33,531 nt of DNA from Chara braunii (lineage: Eukaryota; Streptophyta; Charophyceae; Charales; Characeae), in contig BFEA01000036.1 in the NCBI GenBank assembly GCA_003427395.1, positions 3,447,941 through 3,481,471 of the forward strand, read 5' to 3'. Both the position numbers and the translations under genes were made by a program. Shown here one piece after another: positions 19,791 to 30,416 of this stretch. The notes beneath the pieces are model-generated. The model was given only the letters and a program-made list of their open reading frames with translations, made no database searches and had not been told where the DNA came from. How positions within the stretch are numbered: the first letter of the stretch is position 1; each line of letters begins with the position of its first letter.

Positions 19791-20070
19791 TTACACTAGT
19801 ACTTTTTTAAATCTATCTGAGCGTAATCATAGTCAAACCTCGGTGTATCTAGTAAACCACAATCATGCCTAGAGATGAGTCGAAAAGGTCGTAGTGTGAG
19901 TTTTCCCTGAGTCTGCTGCAGTGCAGTCTGACCCTAAATGTAAGGGACTCCATTTGGCCAGGCCGTAACTACGGCTAAATTCATTTGGGAAAGTAATAGT
20001 GTGAGTGTGCATTGAGTTTGTTAGATCAGCCATAACTTTTGATAAAGTAGAAGCAAAAAACAAGAGCAAG

Positions 20071-20145
20071 GCATGTGGCTTAGTGGTTAGGGCAACGACT
20101 GTCAATGCACATTGTGATATGAGGTTGTGGGTTAAAAACTCCCTA
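20071..20145 (+). repeat. tRNA-like (SINE-type) head 1
   Basis: TGGCTTAGTGG (20076-20086) fits the RNA polymerase III A box, and the next bases GTTAGGGCAACGACTGTCAATGC follow a tRNA D-arm/anticodon layout. GAGGTTGTGGGTTAAAAACTCC ends with a degraded B box (20130-20140). The 54-base A-to-B spacing and the mutated B box rule out a working tRNA gene. It reads as a tRNA-derived SINE head or tRNA pseudogene. Confidence 0.45.
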
Positions 20146-20399
20146 GCTCTGCACAGAGACACCATCGGGCATTTGCATAACGCACGGTCACTTACATACA
20201 CCTTTGGGCTGATACAACTAAGCTATTACAGACACTGTTTGCGCGCCACCCAAGCCTCCCAAGGGATCGTCCATGGTGTTGTATGTTGGGTCTATACTAT
20301 GATTGGTTTGCTTGCACACTTGGTTTATGGGGTTGTCTGGATGCTTTCACACTTATCCCTTACTCGAGCTCAAGGTAGCACATGCTCAGACCATTCCAA

Positions 20400-20462
20400 A
20401 TTGTAGCTCGGTAGGTTAACACTCGTCAATAATAACCATGAGGTTCAGGGTTCGAGGTTGAT
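20400..20462 (+). repeat. tRNA-like (SINE-type) head 2
   Basis: TAGCTCGGTAGG (20404-20415) resembles an A box. ATGAGGTTCAGGGTTCGAGGTT ends in a good B box (GGTTCGAGGTT, 20449-20459). The spacing of 45 bases is normal for a tRNA. The acceptor stem does not close, so it is not a functional tRNA. It lies about 325 bases after head 1. Confidence 0.45.
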
Positions 20463-22816
20463 ACTGAGAAAATGAGTTCATGAATAAACATTATGGAAAT
20501 GTAGACTTCAAGTTGGGTTATGGGCGGTTATCACGTGGTCAACAGAAAACAAAGTGGCGAAGTTTCATCCCGATTTCAACTTGTACGCAAGTTGGAACCA
20601 ACGTTTAAAGAGGGGGAAGGGGAGCGGTCGATCGTTTCATGTTGTCGTCACATAATTCCAACCGTTTGCTAACATGCGGCCTATATGTTTTCAACTGTTT
20701 CCAACACGTCTTGAAGTTGGTGCTTTCTTCCTGATAAGAGAGTTAATTATCACGTGCCTCTCTAACAAGAAAGAATGCATCTAAGGAGATAGGTGGCCTG
20801 TAGTAGTGACTCTTATATTTGACACGACTGTTGTTGTGGCATCGACTAGTACTCGATGATAGAAAAAAATTATGTTAGATGACAAATATCAGTTGTCTGG
20901 ACGGTTCCTTGGAACAGTCAGAATTAAATCTTGTTCGTTTTTGTTTTTTGCTTTTGAGTTTTCATGTTGACCAAAAACATATAACCAGTTTTTCTAATGG
21001 GGAAGAGACACATATGTGAACAATGGAGGTATGATTGCATATCGACAAGGCAACTATCTATCGTTGTTCACTCAATGTTGTCGTGGCACCGGTGCATTAT
21101 TGGATTAATCATTTGCGTACTTAATAAAGTATTTTTTAATGATCTCCAAAACAAAAGTTTAAAACTCAAACATAATGTGAAAAGGAATAACATGCGTACA
21201 TATTGGCGAATGAACAAAAAAAAATTATACTGATGGGACGTTGCGTGATGAGATAATTGTCTGCGATGTCTCATGGTCCATCTCCTACATATGTTTGTTT
21301 GCCATGCCATCCTGAACTAAAAAAAAAAGAAAAATACGATGGCAGATGCTTCACGCAGTGTATTTTTTGTGGCATCACACCGTAGAATGCCTTCATGTTC
21401 TCATGGAAGAAGTGTTAGTAGAAACATTTTCCCGTGACATTGTGCAGATGTTGCCGCTTTGCTAAATATACATACTACAACCCCAAAGGATCAACTGGTG
21501 TGAGCCGTACGCCCTGCGTTCACCACTCGCCGGTCATCGACGCCTTATATCATGCACAAGAAACCCAACTGAGGAAAAAACAAAAGGGATATAGGAGACG
21601 CATTATGCGTGACCAACCTTGGCCACTGTACTCGCATGTAAGTTTTCGTATGCATGGTGCGAAAAACGAGGGAACGATCCGGAGGAGTGCACAACGGTCG
21701 TTAGTGCATGTACTCTTTTTTGGTCAAGGGGGATGATGTTTACACTTGGCGCTAAAACATTGTGCTGTAGTACTGCATCATCCCGCAGTGACTTGACACA
21801 TGTCGTCCTTGGTTGATATACAAGCAAAAATTCTAGGCTGAGCAATGACAACAGACTTGTCACTTTGAAGTGGACGTGACGGTCATGTGATAATGTGTGT
21901 GTGAACCGTCAAAAAATGTCATCCACTACATCAGTGATGTGGGGGGGGTGTCATCGTGTGTGGCCTGCACTCACACGTCCGTGCCACAAACGACCATGGG
22001 TCGTGGTGGGGGAATCACGACCGCGAGTCTTTATGATTTTCTTTTTTTTCTCATTTACATTTGCCCTTTTTTTCGTGCTTCCACCAACACCTTGTATTTG
22101 TAGGATGTCCATCGTCCGTTGTCTATGGGACTTACCCCCCATCAAATTCACACCACCTTTTATGCTGTGGCATTTCTTGTGGCTTCCGATCCCTTTTTTT
22201 TCTCCGATTCCTATTGCCTTTCCAGCCATTAGTACTATCTTGTCTAAATTGTTTTTTGGGTCTGTGCCACCTTTTTTACATCCAAACGCGTAAAAAACAA
22301 ATTGGGCCTCTGTTTCCTCTCTTTTGGTCTCCGTCACCTATTATTGGCCTCCTACTCCAATCATTGGTACCATTTTTTATTGCCCTTCGGTAACAAAGGG
22401 TGCCCCCGCCACCACTCTGTGGATTTTTTATTGTTTAATAAATTTTGGAAAGTATGACGGTGAAGTAGACAAAGAAGAAAAAGAAGAATAAGAATAAGAA
22501 GAACAAAAAAAATAATAAGTGTGGAATAAGGACATGTATAAAAGGAGTTGCAACCTCATAATAAAAAACGTAATGTGAGATTGTATGTAGTAGAGAAAAG
22601 TAAGAGGAATGAAATGACGAAGATGAAAAACACTTTGATAAGGAAGAAGGGATGCACATGGCTCTTTGTTCTTATGATGTGTAACTCTTTCTTCAGATTT
22701 TGTCTTTCTCGCGGTTCAGTGCTCCATGCCGTTTGTTATCTCGATGGATGGAGATTGTGTGCATACGCACTCACTACTCAACCGACACGACAGGGTCAAC
22801 TTTCCATTGGTGTGAT

Positions 22817-22817
<1 letters not shown>
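20463..22817. other. no gene recognised
   Basis: AT-richer sequence with T-rich and A-rich runs and several short frames, none with a recognisable domain. Small palindromic pieces occur (for example CACATATGTG near 21009), but nothing forms a clear element. Confidence 0.5.

Positions 22818-22861
<44 letters not shown>
22818..22861. repeat. (CT)n microsatellite
   Basis: A perfect CT dinucleotide run of about 44 bases. A shorter one occurs at about 23034-23045. Confidence 0.95.
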
Positions 22862-22863
<2 letters not shown>

Positions 22864-23046
22864 GTGAACGAGAACACTTGAACACTCAATTTTTTTTAAA
22901 CATAATATTCTTGTTTTATATGAATATTTATAACGAATCGTAGATCCATGCTATAATTGATATTGTTTGTTGTTCCAAAGAGTATACGAAAAGGGACGCG
23001 AAGTAATATCATCCACGGAAGTGGTGAGGTAATCTCTCTCTCTCTG

Positions 23047-23072
23047 TATATATATATATATATATATATATA
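23047..23072. repeat. (TA)n microsatellite
   Basis: Thirteen perfect TA units following a short CT run. Confidence 0.95.
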
Positions 23073-23191
23073 AACAGTTTGTCACAGCCCCTCATTTGTC
23101 GTCCTCTTCTCTCTCTGTGGTGGAGGTCCATGTGGTACATGTATGCAGCAATTGATTAACACATCCAACGTACTAGTAAATAAATTAACTA

Positions 23192-23478
23192 ACATTTCGT
23201 TAAAACTGACATTTTTTTTTAAATTCAAGAAATTAAGCGTATAAAAAAAATAATTTTTCTTAGTGTTTTTTTATCCTCATGACGTCGGATGATCAGATCA
23301 TCGGGTGTCGTGGCGACTCCCGATGATCTGACCATCGGATGTATGTTAACGGTACTTTACGTTGAGGTACATCAGATGGACAAAGTGAGATAACCACTTT
23401 CTCAGCCGTTGAGCAATGAAATTTTGACTAAGTCCACTTTCGTGAATTTAGAAAAAAATGTCAGTTTTAACGAAATGT
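23192..23478. mobile_element. MITE-like element with inverted termini and internal palindrome
   Basis: ACATTTCGTTAAAACTGACA followed by a T-run and AAATTC (23192-23226) is the near-perfect inverse of 23444-23478. Within it, GATGATCAGATCATCGGG (near 23288) pairs with CCCGATGATCTGACCATC (near 23320), making a nested hairpin. The length of about 287 bases and absence of coding capacity fit a MITE. A target-site duplication is not obvious. Confidence 0.7.
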
Positions 23479-24126
23479 CAATTGATTGATGTATGTCAAA
23501 AGATGACCAGACAATGGCGTGAAGATTATGGTATGAGGATTTGTGTAGGTCCTTCAAGTTCGCAAGAAAGAAATATAAGGGGAAGAAGACATCTATAGAC
23601 ATAGCAGAATCAGAAACCCTAAATTGAAGAGGGAGTAAGGGAACGTTGTCCGCAGAACAAAAGCACTGCTTTCTGTTCTGTCGTGTAATAAAGAAAGGAC
23701 AAAACGAAAGAATGCAATAAATCACCTCCCTTACTCCTTTATGGAGAAAGAGGGCCAGCAATAGCGACAACCGACTGCCAAGAGCACCAGGGAAAAGGAG
23801 ATGCGAGGAAAAAAACATCGTAGGGGCGACAAAAAATGAAGAAAAAATAATATACAAAAATAACAAGGCCCCCGAGACAATCGATCTCAGGGGGTCAGAC
23901 GATTTTCGCACCGCTGTCGAGTGCATCGGTCCCGCATGGGGACCATCCGGACCGGTCCCGTAGCAGCGTTTCAACGGACTGTCGGGCCTAGCGTAGTTGA
24001 TACGCCCGTGAACAACTAAAGTACAAACTTGAACCCGGACTCCGCTGGTCGCTGATGAGTAAAATCAACTATTTTTGAATTACCTGCGAAAACCCCCACA
24101 ACAATGATGCATGGATAACCGAACCC
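23479..24126. other. no gene recognised
   Basis: A 190-codon minus-strand frame (23402-23974) overlaps the element above and shows no known domain; its hydrophobic residues come from T-rich sequence. A GC-richer block near 23870-24000 has no assignment. Confidence 0.45.
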
Positions 24127-24129
24127 GCG

Positions 24130-24462
24130 TTGCAGAAACTCTCTACATGGAACGATAAACACACATCTCTTATCGGAAGAGCGCTAGTCATAAACAACAT
24201 GGTTCTTGGGTCCCTTTGGTACAAATTTCCCATCTGCCCGTTATCCCGCCTTGCGACCTCTCTGAAACAACTGGTGGGAGCATACTTGTGGCAGAATAAT
24301 CATGAGACACAACATGCGATTAGTCGGGTTGCGTGGGAGGCGGTGGTGCAACCAAAAACACAAGCAGGTCTAGGGATTTTATATTCCACCACTCAAACGA
24401 CTACCCTCTCACTCCATTGGGCGAAACACTTGATTTGTACCCCGAATCTCCCATGGGAATGA
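24130..24462 (+). pseudogene. LINE-B ORF2 post-RT segment
   Basis: The frame QKLSTWNDKHTSLIGRALVI, then NNMVLGSLWYK, AYLWQNNHETQHAISRVAWE and VVQPKTQAGLGILY aligns with LINE-A KKLSNWDGKPTSLVGRILAI through VQPRTQGGLGIID (about 11430-11690). This is the connector between RT and the C-terminal domain of plant LINE ORF2. It ends at a TGA after LPWE. Similar sequence continues a short way beyond the stop (LALEQLARLAPEAP). Confidence 0.75.
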
Positions 24463-25117
24463 CTGGCATTAGAACAATTGGCTCGGCTCGCCCCGGAGGC
24501 TCCAACGGAGATACACCCACTGACATGGTTGGTGTACTTGTTTTGGGCAGTAGGCCATCCTTTCACCAGCGAGGCCATTCGAACCGGGCGACGACACGCC
24601 AGGACTTGAAGAGAGACAATTTTTAAGTGTAACTGATTAAAGATTGGAGGAGGCTACCGCTGTTGGATAGGACCCATCCGACTCAGTGGGAGGAAGTGCC
24701 CCGCCAACCCTTTTTTGGGAACCGTTGGGTAACAGACCGCCAAGGATGCGTTTACTCCAACTATGAAAGCCTTTGGTGGACTTCGGTAAGTAAACTCTGA
24801 GGGGTTGTGAGGGTTTGGCACCTTTGGGACAAGGCGCGCAGGGACTGGGTCACCGAACAACAGCTCCGCCGACTGTTGCCGCATAGCCACAACATTGCGG
24901 AAAGGATGGAATACCTTCTTTTCTACATCCCCCTCCATTGTTGGAAGATCCTACGAAAGGTTCAGCCATCGAGGAAGGGGACTGGGTGGTTATAGATGGG
25001 GATGCAGACAGGGTGGGTAATGTGGTGGTGGAGCGCTACCCTGAGGTTCTGTTGAACCTGTTCACATGGGACAAGGAAAACCGGCTGCACAAGTGTGACC
25101 GGGATGAGGTTGCCTAA

Positions 25118-25540
25118 GTGACAAAGGAACGAACTCGGCGGATTAGGGAATGCAGAGAAAAAGACCAATGGGTTGCCTTCAAACCAGTGATCCCTATACA
25201 TAAATTACTCATTGATGTGGAGGAAAGGAGGTGGCGAGTCTCCTGGATAGGCAGGGAAGTGAAGTACCATACTCTCAACACACTAAGCGTTAAGGCTACC
25301 TATAGGATGCTCAGATCCAGGCTGAAATTAAAGGATCGGGTTAAGGAATGATGGGCACAACATTTAAATGTTCCACATGAGACTCTTCGTCGAATCCTAT
25401 GGTTTAAAGGGGTGAATGGTAAGCCAACCAAAATCACATCTCTACAATGACAAATTTTCCATCGCTGCATGCCCACTAACGCCTGACTCATTGATCACAC
25501 CTTCCTTGAGCACAAAGGCATTGCGTTGTCGTGGTGGCCA
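25118..25540 (+). pseudogene. LINE-B ORF2 zf-RVT-like segment, broken by TGA codons
   Basis: One frame reads VEERRWRVSWIGREVKYHTL, then ATYRMLRSRLKLK, LWFKGVNGKPTKITSLQ, QIFHRCMPTN and LIDHTFLEHKGIAL. It aligns with the LINE-A segment NFSHIKPTNHRALQWQIIHR through LEAKGLLSP (12709-12831). In-frame TGA codons at 25349, 25448 and 25484 interrupt it. The latter two sit where LINE-A has tryptophan codons. The cysteine pairs of the zinc site are not preserved in frame. Confidence 0.6.
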
Positions 25541-26039
25541 GTCTCCAGGGAAGGATTCCCCTCACGAAAGGTAAATGAGACCATAGAACACATTCCTCCA
25601 ATGCCCAGTGGCGGTTCTTACTTGGAGGTGATGGGTCCGAATCTGAAATGAGCTGGGAACTGGGGAACAATGGCCTTGGGATTGGAGAGCGATCTTGTGT
25701 GGTCTATGGACCATCCAGACCGCCCACACCCCACACTTCACAACGAACATGTTTGCACTGGGCAAAGAAGCGGTCTTGTGGACCTTCTGGCTTCAACGAG
25801 GTGTCTTGGTTAGAAAGGGTACACACACAACACGAGGAAAAGCTACAAAAACAATCAAGAGTGTCATTAAAACAACACAAGGGGAGACTACCGAAACAGT
25901 CAAGAGTGTCATTGAAACAGAGATCAGGGCCCCATGGAACAAAGTGATCCGAAGGATGGCAGACCTGTAAAAAAAGTCGGATATTTAACAACGCATTACT
26001 GAATTTCGTAAGGTATGCCGGGGGGGGAATGGTGAGGAT

Positions 26040-26148
26040 AAAATGGGAAGGCTGGCAACTAGAGGACCAACAGAGATTGGACGTTTTCCATAAGAACTAT
26101 CATCTTTGCTTCTACGATTGGACTGTATCAGAGTTCCTAGCTGATTGA
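26040..26148 (+). pseudogene. LINE-B ORF2 terminal peptide
   Basis: The frame reads IKWEGWQLEDQQRLDVFHKN, then YHLCFYDWTVSEFLAD and a TGA at 26146-26148. It reads as coding sequence and ends cleanly, so it is probably the natural end of ORF2 in this LINE. The stop codon falls inside the left arm of the inverted repeat that begins at 26136. Upstream, between 25700 and 25970, another frame of the same tail contains a duplicated 15-residue unit. Confidence 0.5.
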
Positions 26149-27109
26149 TGCAATTGGGTTATCAATTTATCACCAACAACTGCAGTACTATTGTTTTCCT
26201 CACTCAACAGACTGTTGTAACATCCAACGTTGCTATTGTTGTGCACTCACGTTGTGTTCGCAGCGCACATGGGTTCCTCCCACCTTCCCCTAATTCATCC
26301 CTTCGTCTTATTTCAGACAAAACAAAACGAAAACGAAATACATTCCTTTCAATTAATCTGATTAAGTTCGTAAATGAAAATAAAAATCGTAAAGCAACAC
26401 ATGCATACCTCTCAGACAAACTAGAGAGATGTAATAGTAAGGATAAAGTGGGTTCACACAGGGCAAAGGAAGGTATACCTGACTGTTCCCTGCCTCCAGA
26501 ACCTCCCCTATGTTTCGACAAAGCTCCCGCAATCGGTGGGGCGAACCTCCCACAGAGGCCTTGGCACGGATTACGGGTTGCAGTCCCGCCTGCCGCCTTC
26601 CTCTCCGAACCAAAAGACTAGACTTAGAGTGAGAAGGGAAGCAAGAGAAAAGTCAGACTCTCGAGATACAAGAAGGGGACTGAGTCAACTCGCGTGAGAG
26701 GGTATTGTTGTCTTGACACGCCTGAGGGCCCTGGAATGGTAGTCAAGAACGTAGTGAACTGGTCAAACTGTGACCAAGACGCAGAGTGGTAACCTACCGA
26801 CAGTCCTCCAAATCGTTGCGGTACCCAACCCCCCTTTTGCAACACCACCACTCCCTCAAGCTATTACGTCATTCTCACTGACCAATCTATCGCTAACCCA
26901 GAAGGACTGCGCTAAGCTAGAGCACACTCTTATGCTCGACCTGAACTATGGATTGATCGTTGTGGAAACCCGACGCAACCCATGTGCACTGCAGACACGA
27001 CGTGAGTGCACAACAATACACAGCGTTGGATGTTGCAACAGTCTGTCGAGTGAGGAGAGCAATAATACTGCAGTTGTTGGTGATAACCCAACTGCATCAA
27101 TCGGTTAGG
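26136..27109. mobile_element. element with ~135-base inverted termini
   Basis: The left arm (26136-26275) and right arm (26976-27109) are inverse copies, sharing GATTGATGCA(A/G)TTGGGTT, CACCAACAACTGCAGTA, CAACAGACTGTTG-like and TTGTTGTGCACTCACG blocks with scattered substitutions. The interior of about 700 bases has no recognisable transposase. It may be a non-autonomous foldback DNA transposon or two inverse copies of one repeat. No target-site duplication is evident. Confidence 0.65.
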
Positions 27110-28807
27110 AGCTAAATTCAAGATACTCTGACTCTTACATCGAGCCGCGCTCCTAACCCCACTCAGCAACGACCTTGTCTTGCAATTGTCACTCCTATGT
27201 TATGATGGGCAAAATGTTTGACACTGTGACGAACTTGTCGCCAACCCAAGTGAAAACACGCCTTTCTTTGCCGGATGCATCTTTCTCCAGTCACATATGA
27301 GTCCCGACTGGGATAAGCATGGTGAGCACAACCTTGATTACAATGACGAACTCGGGGAGGGGTACAACGAATAGCGCGTTGATGAATACCTCAAGGACCC
27401 TCATGATATCCAAAGTCATATATGAGTCCCGACTGTCAGAGTCACAAGCTCCACCTCGAGCAGTAGACAATCACTACGAGGAGCAAGGATGAGGCTAAGA
27501 TAACGACCACGATGAAGAACATGAGGGCGAGAAGCACGGTCACAATGTCGTTGAAACAGAGAAACACAATTTGGACAATGACGGAGAAAAACAGCAAAAT
27601 CACGACTATAAGCATTGACACCACATCTGCCCCTTCCATTAGCTGAGCAAAACGAGACTGAATCCTCCGCTAGAATACGGAAAGATGCACTCACCAATTC
27701 GCCATGTCACCGCACCTTGCGCCCACTGCCTGAACTCTTGGACTGTACAAATAGAGAATAAATCTCATGTCGGTCTACCTCCCTCGTATGCTGCTCTTGG
27801 CTCCTACTAACTTCGAGTCTAGCTCCAAATCTGCCCGATGAGGAGGACTATGATCAATGACGAAGGCCACCCCCGAAGTGAGATGATGATCACAACGAGT
27901 ACAACGCCCAGAAACAAACAGCAAGCACAACGGACATTCGGAATGAGGCCTCTGACACGACGGTTTAGTGTCAAAATTACAACAATGGGCACCGCCTTCA
28001 CGAGCGGGATCCCCATGGCGATGTGCTTGACTATGGTCACGTTCCACTACTCGTCAAAATATGCAAAATGATAATGTATCTTGCACTAAAACGCAAAAAC
28101 ATACATCACGTAAAAATAGTTTCATTTTCTAAGCGTAACCCCTCATCATTCTCATTGTGAAACTAACCTCTAAACTTCAAATCTGACAACGCCCTACATA
28201 AGAGTCTCTACTTCACACTTCCCTGCTCCCAATTTCGTTAATCATTCGATCAAATAAAACGATTTTCGCCCCGCTATGTCTCCTCTCGCTACTTTTGTGT
28301 ACCTCATTTCCCTTTTACCTTTCTTCTTACTAACTTTTTACCCGAACCGACTACGGATTTGGGGTCGCCCACTCCGAAAACCTCCACTTAGCTTCTCTCC
28401 TTGCTTAAAACCGCCCAAAAACTCGCATGTCATACTTCTCTTCTACCTCCTGCGCACCCGCTCCTTCTTCGCCATCTCCGTCTTTGTCGGTCCTCACCCC
28501 TAACGCAGCCCGATCACCGCTTGACGCTCAAAGCCTGTCAGCCTTCCGATAGGGAAATGAGCCCAACTTTCGGTTGCCTCACCACGAGTTTCCACAGGCC
28601 TAACTGCCAAAGACTGAACCTCCTTCCGACAGCCATGCATTTTTATAGTACCTTCTAGTCCTTTATGGGGCTCAAATGTACCTGCCTACTATCAGACTCT
28701 AAATTTGTAAAAAAACAGAAAATAAAAAATATCACAAGCCAAGTGCTAACGAGCGCTTCAGCTTAAAACAGGGAGCATGATAAACTTTTTCCATATAATA
28801 TTCCCAC
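27110..28807. other. no intact gene; broken Asp/His/Glu-rich frames
   Basis: Several frames between about 27290 and 28030 give peptides rich in Asp, His, Glu and Asn (for example SPDWDKHGEHNLDYNDELGE near 27300 and DNDHDEEHEGEKHGHN near 27503). Stops and frame changes separate them. A 22-base segment at 27288-27309 recurs with one difference at 27413-27434. The sequence may be a decayed gene for a low-complexity acidic protein; no family is recognised. The region 28070-28807 shows nothing. Confidence 0.35.
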
Positions 28808-28831
28808 TTTTAACGGATGTCCCGAAGGACT

Positions 28832-30145
28832 AGGTCATGCCCCTGAGCACCCTAATCGGTGCTTCAGGGGAGAGCCATGAGATCTTGGGACTTTCAGGAG
28901 ACCTCCCCCCATCACGGTGTAGCCACCAAATGGTTCATCAGGGCCTCCATTTCCTCCATATTTCTCTTGGAGCCTGGGTGGAGGTGTCGACCATTATGAT
29001 CAAGTCATCTGCAAAGAGAGAGCGCATACCTGGATTGCTTCCTCTGGAATGGCAGTGGCTTGGATTCTTTTGGTCTCTCTCTTAGGCCTCAAATTCCCTG
29101 TCAATGACTCCATTACCAAGACAAAAAAGTAGGGGGCAATAGAGTCTCCATGACGAACTGAACGTTGCAAGGAAAATTATGGAGACATATTACCGCTCAC
29201 CTGCACCTTAGTGGCGGCGTTGTTGTGTAGAATCTGCACCCAACGTCTGAATGTGTTTCCAAAGTCCATCCGTGCTAGACATCTGTCAAGAAAAAAACGG
29301 TCCACATGGTCATACTCTTTTTCGAAATCTATGAAAATGAACGCAGCGTTGCTTTTGGACTGGCGGACCAACCTCAGCAGTTCGTTAACCAGCAATATAT
29401 TATCCTAAATATGCCGTCCTTGAAGAAAGCCCATTTGAGACGAATGTATGATCTGCCCAAGCACCTGCGACATGCGGTTCACCAAAGCTTTGGAAAGCAT
29501 CTTATAAACCACTGTCAGTAGCATGATAGGTTTGTAGTTCCTTATGTTCATTTTGTCCCCTTTTTTAGTACAGGAGAGTCAAAACCCCTTGCCCAACCAC
29601 TTCTCCCATCACCCCTTCCTCCCACACCCTCATGAAAAAAACTCATCAGATCATTGACCATGATGTCCCAGAACTGCTCTCAAGTTAATTTGGAAACTCG
29701 TCCACCCCTGAAGTTTTTTCCTCCTTCATCTATAGTAAGGCCGTACATACTTCGTCTTTCGTTATGGGGCGGTCCAAAGCCTCTGCCGGGGAAAGGGATT
29801 TACTGAGGGGAGACAAAAAACCTTCAATCTCAGCGGCACCCCACCCGTATTTGAAGTAAAGAGCCTTTTGTAGAAATCTCTGGTCACCTTCAGACATTGA
29901 GCCGTGGAGGTGGTCAGTGGCCGCTCGGGCACATTTGGATCAAGGAAGGCTTCGATTGTCTGTCTTTTCGCCCATGTTTGAGTCGGAATCGTGTTGTTCG
30001 TGGTGCTGTAATTGATATTGAATTTCCATCTCTTTTTGCTGTCTTTTTGCATCCCCGGCTTTTGAAAACTCTTTGAAGTCTTTGCATTTGAGCCCAATGA
30101 AAAACAAATCATTATTGAACCACGCCGCATCGTAACAATCCACAC
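28832..30145 (-). mobile_element. LINE-C: LINE fragment on minus strand
   Basis: Read on the minus strand, this segment carries the linker before RT and most of the RT domain of an L1-like ORF2, related to but distinct from LINE-A. It lacks the endonuclease, ORF1 and C-terminal part. The low-coordinate end stops after a KISWLSPEAPIRVLRG stretch equivalent to LINE-A QVTWRDKETTIKVLGVN. The remnant abuts the 24-base segment also present at 1958. Confidence 0.75.
28840..30145 (-). pseudogene. LINE-C reverse transcriptase, broken
   Basis: From high to low coordinates: PERPLTTSTAQCLKVTRDFY then KRLFTSNTGG (equivalent to LINE-A YASLYYTDLFTSQTP), EEKTSGVDEFPN, KRGQNEH/KKGDKMNIRNYKPIMLL in adjacent frames, IHSSQMGFLQGRHI, a TAG, then DNILLVNELLRLV. 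Motif A follows (FIFIDFEKEYDHVDRFFLDR, 29177-29395), then motif B (VRHGDSIAPYFFVLVMESL) and motif C FADDLII at about 28992-29015. Unlike LINE-A, the FADD catalytic pair is intact. At least three frameshifts and several stops interrupt it. Flanking LINE-A residues let the order be followed with confidence. Confidence 0.8.
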
Positions 30146-30416
30146 AGGTCAGGAAAATCGTCCAGATCCAGGCCCAGAGTAGCTTGCTACGGTCCTAGTT
30201 CCACTTCCAGAAGTACGTATGCCCTCAGATCCGGTTGCTACAGAGGCAGGTACCGGGTTCGAGGGCAAATGGGTGGGACCCTGGACATCAAGTTATGTTT
30301 AGAAAAGAAAAAAGGAAAAAAAAAGAAGAAGAAGGTCAACTCAACAGAAAACAAGTAAAACTCAAATATAGTTGACCACCATTGGATGTAAGCCTTTGAA
30401 AAAAAAAGAAAGGGAA
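30146..30416. other. no gene recognised; A-rich run
   Basis: Contains a 31-base repeat (30269-30299) and an A/G-rich run at about 30301-30335. Confidence 0.5.
30269..30299 (+). repeat. 31-base dispersed repeat, copy 1
   Basis: Begins ATGGGTGGGACCCTGG and ends AAGTTATGTT. It is identical to 31654-31684. An A-rich run follows copy 1, whereas an A-rich run precedes copy 2. Confidence 0.85.

Larger units (their letters stand above)
24127..26148 (+). mobile_element. LINE-B: 5'-truncated LINE fragment
   Basis: The fragment starts inside the post-RT region of ORF2 and runs to the ORF2 stop at about 26148. ORF1, the endonuclease and the RT catalytic core are absent, the usual result of 5' truncation during retrotransposition. 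Protein traces follow LINE-A in the same order but differ substantially, so the two are related subfamilies. Several frameshifts and TGA codons break the frame. Confidence 0.75.

Noticed and set aside
22548-22943. 131-codon plus-strand frame across the CT microsatellite
   Set aside because: Its Leu/Ser repeat comes from the dinucleotide run and no domain is present.
23402-23974. 190-codon minus-strand frame
   Set aside because: Overlaps a MITE-like terminus, no domain recognised, composition typical of AT-rich intergenic DNA.
26560-26600. Possible tRNA 3' end (GGGTTGCAGTCCCG)
   Set aside because: No A box, no acceptor stem and no B-box consensus.
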